Below, piece by piece: positions 19,843 through 28,473 of a stretch of 28,473 nucleotides of DNA. The notes beneath the pieces were generated by a model. The model had not been told where the DNA came from and searched no databases. It saw only the letters and a list, made by a program, of their open reading frames with translations. Source of the DNA: Cerioporus squamosus (taxonomy: Eukaryota > Basidiomycota > Agaricomycetes > Polyporales > Polyporaceae); contig JABYQS010000344.1 in assembly GCA_022592435.1 (NCBI GenBank), positions 1 to 28,473 on the forward strand. The letters are read 5' to 3'. The first letter of the stretch is position 1. Every line of letters starts with the position of its first letter. Both the position numbers and the translations under genes were made by a program.

Positions 19843-20480
19843 CGAGTGTTGAGCGGGGCCACCCGGGGTGCGCGTCGGTGCTGCGTAGACAGACGTGGGT
19901 AGTAGCAAGAATATACTACGTTCTGCGCGGTGGATGCGTGCACGAGAGTCGGAGACGAGGAGCAGCAGAATGGAGTCGGAGCGGCGGCCGACGGCGAGCG
20001 ACTGGCGAGTGACAAGCGGGGCAAGATCTCCCGGATCGATCGTTTGCCTCAGGACGCTATGGGCACTACATAGAACACTGGGATGTGCTCCCTTCATCGT
20101 ATGCTTCCTCTAGTGCGGCACACTGCCCCAGAGGACAAATCGAGAGGTCTGCAGGACTTGGTGGACTTGGGGAGAGAACTGCTTACCCGGTCCCTGTGGC
20201 TGGCCTGCGTGTACCGCCTGGGTGGTTAAGTCGAATCGAAGTAAGTAGTTCGCGTTGCGAAGCAAGTCGGGGTCCTTGTTCATAGAGCGACAGTGTTTTC
20301 GTGTTCAATACATCTACAGCAGCTATTACATGTACTAGAGACTGGGAAAGAAACGAGAACAGTGTGCAGGATACAAACCGGAGACAGATACAGCGGTCGG
20401 GAGCCGCTCCGAGCCTCGGGCGCCTATACCGCACTTGCCGGTCGTGCGCGCGCTGCCTCTCTTCCACCACGACCACCACT
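19843..20480. other. 3' flank of Chs7-2 and intergenic region
   Basis: Counterpart of 5710-6442 with scattered small indels and a 35-base shortening near 20208. No gene seen. Confidence 0.6.
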
Positions 20481-20627
20481 ATGCACTCACACTCGCTCGT
20501 TCTGGCCTCGTTCTTGCTTTTCTCCGAGATCCTGGCTCTGGAAGTGTGTGCTCCCTGCGAACACGGTCTCTGGAACCTTGACATCTCGACCTCAAACGCG
20601 CGGACTGGATGCTGGCAGCGGACGTGA
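20481..20627 (+). CDS. Small secreted-type peptide, 48 aa (copy 2)
   Basis: Encodes exactly the same 48 residues as 6443-6589, with one silent change (TCG to TCA). Signal-peptide-like start, CAPC motif and TGA at 20625-20627. Its intactness contrasts with the damaged Chs7 and minus-strand gene in this unit. Confidence 0.5.
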   Translation: MHSHSLVLASFLLFSEILALEVCAPCEHGLWNLDISTSNARTGCWQRT

Positions 20628-21356
20628 TGTAGCCCCGGAGAAGAGGTAGCATGTGTACGCGCAGGGAATCATAGTGAGTTCTCCATGTGTACTTGGGCGA
20701 GTAGGTACGTACCGGGTGCAGATATGGTGCGGGTGCGACTGGCATATGTGCCGTAGCTATACGCCCGCATGCAGGCAGCTACTGGACACGACCCGGCCTC
20801 GGAGATCGTCAGACGAGCGCGAGAGACGCGAGAATTCGCACCAAGGTAAGTACTCCTCGCCTCGTATCGGCTCCGCTCGTGCGTGCAGGCTGGAGGACGA
20901 CGTGGTTGACGTTCGGGACGGCGCGCAGACACTCTGCTGGGAGATCTGTGCTCAGACTGGGTTAGAAGCTGCCCCGGGATTGCGAGCTGACCACACACGT
21001 ACCTAGCTAAGCCTCGCGGCTCCCTGTTTCCTCCGACCGCGAAACAACCAGAATGCGCCCGGGAGCGCTGACTCGAGGTACGTCAGAGCCAGTCCATGGG
21101 CTAACACATTGTGAACGCACCTCAAGCGGCCTATTCAGCAGGCCTGTCTTCGTCGATCTGGAGGTCCAGAATCATGTCGGGCGAGGAGCAGTCTGTGCAG
21201 ACAAGGTACATGAGCGGATGTTGTACGACGAAACTCCGTGCTCACCTGCAAGCAGCATACAGAGAACGCGTTACACGCGTTTGCTCTCACCGCTGCAAGC
21301 CGCGTCGTCCGCATGTCAACAGCGCGCGTCCCGGCAACCTGCTCGAAGGTAGCAGA
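20628..21356. other. Unresolved, possibly coding interval (unit 2)
   Basis: Counterpart of 6590-7322. The 20779-20997 part is free of indels against unit 1, with the same candidate 43-base plus-strand intron. Further right, one-base differences appear (for example near 21328). Confidence 0.3.
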
Positions 21357-22728
21357 TCAGAACAGCAAGCCATCAAAGTCTAGGAAGTACTCACGAAACT
21401 CGACAACGAGGACGCGCTGCGCGCGTCCTCTCTCCTCCAGAGGCTCGGGCTGCAGCGAACAGGGAGCGGAGAAGCAGCTGCGGAAGACGACCACAGCGTG
21501 GTGGCGAGCAGCCCGGGAGCTCGACGTGGCCCGGGAGAACGTGCCCGGGAGTGCTGGCGAACAGCCCGGGAGCTTGAACGCGGGCTCAACGACGTGCCTG
21601 GGAGCGCTGGTGACGTGTCCACAAGCCGGCAGGAGGCGTAGGACGAAGTCAGTGCAAGCACCGCGGTATGCGCGATCCTGGCGACGTGCTGGGAGCCGTG
21701 ATTGACAGGCAGGTTAGCAAGGTCAACACTGGACGCTGTCGCAAGCAGGTGAAGGAAACTCACGAAGCTCGACGACGAGGACGCGCGCAACGCGTCCTCT
21801 CTCCTCCAGAGGCTCGGGCTGCAGCGCACAGGGAGCGGAGAAGCAGCTGCGGAAGACAACCCGGGCGCGGTCACAAACAACCCGGGAGCTTGACATCGCC
21901 CACGAGTGCCGAGCGAATACAAGGTGAGCGACTGCCTTCATGCATCACAGATGAGATATGTGACTTACACAATCTAAGATGTGTCGTCCCATGGACATCG
22001 ACATGGTGTACGCGCCTGGGCATAACCTTCGACGTGGTGGTGCGTGCCCGGGAGAGCGTATCGAGTACTCTTACACTTGCGCAGGGCTGCGCCGGCCGCT
22101 TGAGTCGTTGTCGCAGGTGTGGTGTTTGGAGGCAGTGCATGCACTGAGAGAAGAACAGTCTCGCCCGGGCGGCACGCGTAGTGTTCAGTCGCAGCACGCG
22201 TCAGGATGCCGCTGCTTCGCTCACGACCAGTGTTCGCATTGAGCTGGAGTCGTCCGCGTCACGTCCGCGTCAAACTGTGCAGAAACGCAGGCAAGGAAGG
22301 TGCGTACCTCTTGTTCTCCTCAAGTACACCGCTCTGCGACTCGGAACTCCCGGACGATGTGAGGCTGCTTGTTACGGCCGAAGCTGGGCCGGCTGGGAAC
22401 AGCGCGAGTGGTCGATGGAGAGGTGCAGGCAGTAGCGAGATGAGTGACGAGTGCAGCTTACAGATGGCAGACGGCACCATGGATGGAGGGCAGCGGCAAG
22501 TGCAGTGCAGACAGGGGACAGCGTGGCAGGGAAAAGGTAGGAGGCAGGAGAGGCCATGGAGGTTGCTGTCTGAGGGATGAGTGTCGTGGTGAGAGATGTC
22601 GCTGTGAATGTGGGACGACTGTGTAGCCTCGGTGATTGTGCTCTCCGCTGTGAAGGGAAGCGGCCAGCGATATGAGCAATGGTTAGCGAGGTCATCACCG
22701 CTTGTTCAGCGGCTCCGTCAGCGCGCAT
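21357..22728 (-). pseudogene. Broken copy of the unknown minus-strand gene (unit 2)
   Basis: The ATG is conserved at 22728-22726, and the two last exons (21357-21688 and 21764-21909) have substitutions only, ending in the same FLDFDGLLF. Between them and the 5' exons, 553 bases are missing at 21910/21911. This removes two whole exons and part of a third from the unit 1 model. In addition exon 1 is two bases shorter near its end, exon 2 gains one base near 22380, and 11 bases are inserted near 22260. Together these make a full-length product unlikely. Confidence 0.5.
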
Positions 22729-23993
22729 CCTACGGCAGTCTCGGTCTAGGCTAATCCCGCTTGTAAGCACCCGGCACTAAGGACCGCCTTCGCTTTGTAT
22801 GCTGGATGATGAATCAGTACTGAGCCGAGGATCCTACTAGCTGTACCATGGCTTAGAAGCCCATGCCTGGGTCAGTGGTCTGCGTACTGAGCCATGAATG
22901 CCTGAAGTAGAGTAGGTATCTCAAAAGTCTGAGTAACACGAGAGTCGGGACAGAGACTCAAACTCCGATGACTTGTCGAGATCTTCTGCTTGCTTTCTGC
23001 CCGGGATACTTAGCTGCGCTAGCCAGCCGCGTTCTCAATACGATGAACGAGGCAGGCACGCCCGCAACATCCAGAGAATATTCTCGAATGACATTCCCGG
23101 AAGTTGGAACTGCGTCCTTCTGCCAAGAGTGCTTACTCGCACTTCATCTAAGTAAGTATAAGCCAAGATCATGTGAGCCATAGACACAACCAGTGTACCA
23201 TGGAAGCTCATATGCTACTGAATATAGGATCTGAGTTAGCGGCCTAGACAAGATTCTGTTTGTGACTGAAGTAACTAGAGGCCGCCGGCTGCACACTCGG
23301 AAATGCATATCGATCAGTGGGACAGTGGCAGCCCTCATCACTCAGCATCGTTGCATAATGTGCTGTTAAGGCACTCACTGTGCTGGATGGCAGGATGGCA
23401 TAAATGCGGCTAGATCTGAGCTCAGAGAAATGGCGAGCGCGACCGTTAGGCGCTACCACTACGCCACTGGTGCACAGATCTGGATCTGGACTGCCGCTCG
23501 CACTTGTCTGCCCTCGTACATGCCGCACAACGTCAAGCGTGCACATACTGAGCCCAATTAAGTATTGCAAGGTCCATATACTACTACCAAGTTCTGTTCT
23601 GGACCAGAGATCCAAGCATAAAATCTCTCAGCATCGCTCTAACTAACCACAGAAACAGCAGGAACACTTGCAAACAGCCCCGATGCTCTCCCAGTGCATC
23701 CGCTCGCCGAGAATCCCCAAGAGCTCGCCGCAATATTGAGCATCCCCAGCTGATGCAGATCCGAGCGCCCAAGTACGCGACTTGTACGCGAGCTGTTGCG
23801 AGATGTGAAACACACTCCAAAGCGTCGAAATGCGTGTCTGTCGCACCTCGGGACCCGCTAGCTCGCAGCCCCGCCCCACTGTCTCCTGCTGTCACCCCTG
23901 GTTGGTTCGCATCTCGGGCTTGGCCCTCCGGGCTCCGTGAGTTTGTCATACTCAGAGCGAGAGTTTGCTCATGTTTTGCGCTACCTTCGTATG
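22729..23993. other. Intergenic region between divergent genes (unit 2)
   Basis: Counterpart of 9238-10574, AT-richer and heavily indel-marked. About 75 bases near 22970-23045 are absent from unit 1, and the 145-base stretch of unit 1 is reduced to about 8 bases at 23641-23648. No gene seen. Confidence 0.6.
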
Positions 23994-24001
23994 TATATAT
24001 A
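23994..24001 (+). promoter_or_regulatory. TATA box of the five-exon gene (unit 2)
   Basis: TATATATA, 182 bases before the ATG at 24183, with the same CT-rich leader as in unit 1. The leader differs by one base in length, as expected of untranslated sequence. Confidence 0.6.
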
Positions 24002-24182
24002 GCCTGCTGTCTCTGCCCGTTCCAGCACCTCATCCTCGCTCCGACTCCCTCCTCTCCTCCCTGCCCTCTATTCTCCTCTTCTGTTGTTTTGTCGCACCAC
24101 TCTCTGAGCTCGCAGCATCCACTGTTGTCTACGCTGATCCTCCTCTCCTCGACACCGTAGCTCTCGACATCCGAGTCATACC

Positions 24183-24839
24183 ATGAGTCTTCCGCATATG
24201 TGCCCGGTCTACGTGCTGACACTCCGTGTGCCGCAAGAGTCCTCTGATCCCACCGGCTGCACGTTCCATCGTCGCTCATGCTCTCCCAGGTTACACGCTG
24301 GTAAGTCCGCGCCGCCGTGATTTGGGATGTTCAATGTGTATCAACATTTACTTATCATACTCTGCATACAGAAGGTATCAAACTCTACCACAGCATCTGG
24401 ACTCGGAGTCGCCCCGCTGCCTCTGCCATTCCCAACGGAGAGCCCGAGGTACGTCAGGGGATCGCAACGTCGATCTGGGAGGTGCTCACCCTCCGGCGTG
24501 CAGCGACTCCGCAGACAAGCATGGGCTTGAAGCCCGGGAAGTGCCTCAGGTACATCTCCGACTCCTACTGCGTAGCTGCAATCCCTGACATCTTCTTGAC
24601 AGCTCCCTCTGCCCGTATCCGCCGTCTCGAAGGCTAGCAGTGACGCCGTGCCATCGGACACAGTCCACACTACTGCGAACGTGAGTTGTGGTGCTGTCTC
24701 CGGCAATCTGAACGGGCACTCACGTTCAGCGACTTTGCAGGCTCCCGAGGAGTCGCTCATGTACAGCGCGCCGAAAACGAGTCTGCTACTGCCCGGCTCG
24801 CACGCCAGCATGCCTACTAGTACAGAGAGGTATGCATAA
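24183..24839 (+). CDS. Unknown five-exon gene, 131 aa (unit 2)
   Basis: Exons 24183-24300, 24394-24448, 24504-24549, 24603-24680 and 24741-24839 match unit 1 base for base in length, with a TAA at 24837-24839. Intron 1 is three bases longer and intron 3 one base shorter than in unit 1. At 24830 this copy has an intact GTATGC donor that would splice to an acceptor ending at 24896, so here the reading could continue past the TAA. The next exon then has a one-base deletion against unit 1. Function unknown; Ser/Pro-rich, no domain recognised. Confidence 0.45.
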
Positions 24840-27394
24840 AGTGCGACGCCTGCCGGGGCGATACCCGCCGGTCTGCACTTTGCCAGGGACACTGTCGCAG
24901 CACTTGACCGTTGCCGTGACGCTCAACACGCCTCGCTCTCGCTGAGCCGGCCACCGCATGCAGAGGGAACAGTGCGACATCGTCGGCATGCCTCGCCGGG
25001 TTCACGGTGTGTTAGATAAGTTATAGTCTCGTTACAAAGGGAGTTACTCACCTTCCCTCTATCCCGTGTTCGCTAGCATCCAGGTCCACTCAACACATCT
25101 GCGAGCATGTTCTAGGAGCTGCAAGAGCGTCCCTGACAGAGCCGGACCCAGAAGCGACCCGCCTGCGCATGCATCGACGCCAGACGCTGTTTACTCCCGA
25201 GGTGCGCTACACGGGCTGTCGATGGCACTAAGACGGCCCACTGTGCGCCATGGCGGCGACCAGCCAGCAAGACAGGTATGCTGGCCGCGCTATGCAACCA
25301 GGATCAGAGCTGACAGGCTTGCAGGATGAACGTCCTCGCCCAAGCCGAGCCGGAGCGTCGCGGCGGTATGCCACACTGCCCTGGTACGTTGTCCACTGCC
25401 GTACCCGGATGGCGCTGACTTGCTCGGCCAGCGCGTTGTGTATCGGGATCACGCCGCTGCGACTCGGAAGTCGACTCGGGAGTGGCGTCCGCCAACACGC
25501 GCACGCGAGAGACGTCCGCCTGACGTGCTCGTGCTCCGAGCCGGGAGCTGAGGCTGTCCTGTCTTGGTGCACGCGGCGTACTAGCAGAGCGCGGGTATGT
25601 GTTCGTCCCGGGCATCAAGCGGCCTGCTCATCGTGCACCAGGTTCCCGACGCGATATCGTCCGCTCTTCAGCCCCCCGTGCAGAGCCGAGTGCAAAGTGG
25701 ATGCTTGAGGCTCGAGAGTCGGGCCCGGGAATGAATGTGCAGGACCTGGGTGCAACGCGGCACCCAGATAACGGGCGGACGCGATAGTCGACGCTCCCAG
25801 CTGTTCGCGACAGGTTCGCCTCGGAGTCGAGCTATCGTAATGGATTTGGTGAGTGAGCGGACCTTGCTCCGTGCGCGTTCAAGCTGACGAGTCGGATCTT
25901 GCGTTTGCGCAGCCGGATGAGGGTGGCTGCCGGCGTGCGTGCCTACTTTATGTACGTGTAAGACGCTACTGTGATGCGACTCGGACGAGTCGTCGAAGGC
26001 TGCAGGTACGGACACTGGCATCAGCCCGAGCGTCTGCATCCAAGGTGATTGCACAAGCCCTCGCCACGGAGCAGACGAGCGGCAGGACGTGCCTTGCATG
26101 TGACAACCATGAGAGCTTGGTGAGTCCTCCCCGTTACACGTATCCGCGCTGCAAGGACGCAAGATATGCTCACCTTGCTGTCACAGAACCCCGCTGCCCA
26201 CAGCTGACGGACACGGCCTCGGCGCGATGTATGCACGGCACGCACCCGGACCGTCTGCGGCGGCGGAGGCTAGGCAATGCCGCTCGCGCCAGCCGCACAC
26301 TTGGGACTCGAGCACCCGGAGTCCGGAGTTCTGCATGCGCGGCGATGTCTGTACGGTACTTTATTCCTGCCGACGGACGAGCGCGCAAAGACTCACCTGA
26401 GAATCGATAGCTACAGCGGGGACGCATGCGACGTCCACGCGCTCTCGCTGCTCGAAGGTTCGGACATGCTAGATGTATGCGGCGTTTGGGCCGTCTGTCG
26501 TGCGGCCGTACTGACTCGTCCCCGCTGGTAAGGTCACCAGAGTCGGCGTGTTCGCTGTCGGACGGCGTTCCAGGAGGCCTGCGTGCTGAAACTGGAAGCG
26601 GACATGGATGTCCGAGACGAGCACAGGTATGTTGTTCGTCTGTGTACCGCGACGGAGAGTGTTCAGAGTCGGGCTACAGGAGCGAGAGCTGCGCGTGCAC
26701 GCCCGGGAAGGGGATAAGTTGGGAGAACAAAGGTGTGTGACTCTGGCTGCTGTACGCGGAATGAGACATGCTCACCGTGTAATGTCCAGGTCTTCGCTTT
26801 GGCTTGCGGTGCATGTTGGCGCAGAACCAGATGACTGGTAAGTCGTGCTCGATGTGAAAGCAGCATGGGCGTGTTATGTACTGTAGCTGGCCGAGCGGTA
26901 CATCAGCTTCACTGACAGACGGCATAACATGACAGATTCGTGAATTAACCACCAGTAAGCTCCCCGCACCTCGTCGATCGCGCACGCTATTGCGATCACG
27001 GGTAGTGTGTGCGAAGCTTTAATCACATAGAGCGGGACCTGAGAACGACGGCACATATCTACGTGGTGCAAGAAACCATCGTGCGCCGCACCTTCAGAGA
27101 CCGCCGCTACTTCAGTACTTAGTCACCGTCATCAGGGGCGCCCTGCCGCCGCACCCCACCACCGCACTTACTCGGAGCGATGGTGGAGTGCGGCCTCGAA
27201 GGATGGATGGCCCATGGGTACGAGACCACGCCCGACAGTCTCCACAGAGAGCTTGTACAATGTGCGATAGGATTGCTCGAGCGCAAACCGAGAAGCAACA
27301 TCACTAGTACTCACCATTCATCAGCTCCAAGCACCGCGCACACGGAGGCTCATGGAGAGCGTCCCGCCATCGTCGCCACCCTCCGTATGTAACT
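24840..27394. other. Unresolved intron-rich region (unit 2)
   Basis: Counterpart of 11418-13980. The plus-strand intron candidates are kept, including 25849-25911 and the donor at 26120, which is GTGAGT here and GTAAGT in unit 1. Long stretches, for example about 25593-26027, have no indel against unit 1. As in unit 1, both strands offer plausible readings. Confidence 0.35.
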
Positions 27395-27898
27395 TCAGCC
27401 AAACCCGGACCCGATCGCATCGCTCTCGGGCCCTAATCCGCTGTTTTGCTTGACTGCGCTGGGCTCCTGCTATGCTCGACCATCCGTCGTCCTCGAGGGC
27501 CCGACATGTGCACAGGGTTCAGACACAGTCCTGCCAGGTAGTCGCAGTCGCAGCAGACCGAACCAGTGGTACTGCGAGGGCGCGAGTCCATTCAGTGCCA
27601 CCATCGGGGCAGGACGCCGAGACAAAGTCGGTACGTACGGTATGCACAAAAGTTGGAGGGGGCGCCGACTCGGACCGCGAATCTTGGGAAGCTTACCCTC
27701 GAGTGAGGCTCCATCGGAAGGCCTACGCCCCGGGAGCAGAACGTACTTTGCGGCGTGAAACGCAAGCGACGCAACGCACCTGTACGCCCAATGTACGCCT
27801 GCAGGAGGAGAACGCAGCGATCAGTGGATAGATGCGTCAGGGACGTTCGAACGTCATCCCGCGTGCATACTTACCCCAGTAGTCTCTTTGTTAGCCAT
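27395..27898 (-). pseudogene. Small spliced ORF, copy 2, frame disturbed
   Basis: Counterpart of 13981-14485 with the same ATG (27898-27896) and the same strong first intron. The last exon has two extra bases near 27508 and single-base losses near 27484 and 27445. The local frame shift produces an early TAG before the frame is restored. It is a pseudogene only if the unit 1 model is right. Confidence 0.35.
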
Positions 27899-28473
27899 AT
27901 TCGCTTTCGTGATTGTACCCGGCGCTCTCAGATCTCGCTTGCAAGCGCAAGCTGGTTCTCTCGCGCGCCCCCAGGCGTCTGCGGAGCCGGACGTCGACGG
28001 CCCAAATCGCAGATGGTCTTCGCACGTCTATCCGGTCTTGCACCGTGCCTGCTCAAACTTCTGGTAGCAGCAACGCAACGGGTCCTCCTCCAGGTCGGTG
28101 GCAGCTCGCAGGGCAGCGCACGACGCCTGAGGTTACGGTTAACGCTCGAGCTGTTCGCGGGAATCCGTGTACGACCGGATGGACCAACGCGATCTCGAGC
28201 TTGAGCGACGAGTGGTCTGAGCCCAGTGCAGATGTGCGTGCGGGCATCCTTGGTTCTACACCGCGACTTCATGTTCAATCACTGGCACCTGATCCGCCAG
28301 TGGATAGTGGTCGCACAACCGCGCTGAGTACGTGCCCTGAGTACGTCCCCGTCCCACGTCCATGTTTCGGGGCTGCCGCGTGCGTCGAGTCGACGGCGGG
28401 ACGCAGAGCGACTCGTATCGTGCGTTGTTCGACCTTCTCTCGCCCGTCTCCGCGCACGGTGATGGACTCGGGG
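27899..28473. other. Right end of window, no confident gene
   Basis: Counterpart of 14486-15053. One- and two-base indels in short homopolymers are dense after about 28270, so no reading frame can be trusted here. Confidence 0.45.

Larger units (their letters stand above)
16551..28473. repeat. Tandem segmental duplication, unit 2 (open at right edge)
   Basis: Second copy of the unit, head-to-tail with unit 1 and cut by the window edge. Relative to unit 1 it has a longer Chs7 intron 2 (1606 versus 1179 bases). It lacks 553 bases equivalent to 7878-8430 and about 35 bases equivalent to 6135-6170. It has about 75 extra bases near 22970-23045, and only about 8 bases where unit 1 has 145 (10084-10228). 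Several predicted coding exons carry frame-breaking indels here but not in unit 1. At the far right, mainly after 28270, one- and two-base indels become dense. Confidence 0.96.

Noticed and set aside
1..28473. Transposon, tRNA, rRNA or CRISPR content
   Set aside because: I looked for reverse transcriptase, integrase or transposase motifs, terminal repeats, tRNA-like cloverleaf boxes and regular spaced repeats, and saw none I could support.

Overview
The window looks like nuclear DNA of a filamentous basidiomycete, probably an Agaricomycete. It is GC-rich, genes are cut by short introns with GTRNGT donors and CTNAC-like branch sites, start codons carry A at -3, and leaders are pyrimidine-rich. 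The one family I recognise firmly is the Chs7 / chitin synthase export chaperone family (Pfam PF12271, formerly named chitin synthase III catalytic subunit), a fungal-specific seven-pass membrane protein.

The dominant feature is a large direct tandem duplication. Unit 1 (about 2913-15053) is repeated as unit 2 (about 16551 to the right edge, 28473), with a period of about 13.4-13.6 kb. A third, older and internally deleted relative of the unit (unit 0) occupies about 1-2900. Each full unit carries, left to right: a Chs7-family gene (+), a 48-residue secreted-type peptide ORF (+), a multi-exon gene of unknown function on the minus strand, a non-coding interval, a TATA-containing promoter with a short five-exon gene (+), about 2.5 kb where I could not settle the gene models, and a small minus-strand spliced ORF.

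Unit 1 looks the more functional copy. Its Chs7 exons 1-5 are intact and its unknown minus-strand gene reads through eight exons in consistent phase. Unit 2 has two one-base deletions in Chs7 exon 3, a 553-bp deletion and other frame-breaking indels in the minus-strand gene, and a locally shifted frame in the small minus-strand ORF. The secreted peptide is identical in both units, and the five-exon plus-strand gene has no exon indels. Either unit 2 is decaying, or some of its one-base indels are assembly errors.

Unit 0 holds only exon 2-3 remnants of Chs7, next to a minus-strand ORF with its own TATA box and an excellent secretory signal peptide, followed by diverged stretches collinear with parts of the 13.4-15.8 kb end of unit 1.

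I saw no tRNA, rRNA, CRISPR array, reverse transcriptase or transposase motif. Exon models other than Chs7 are hand-built from splice signals and phase and carry real uncertainty. No functional links between the genes can be drawn beyond their being duplicated together.
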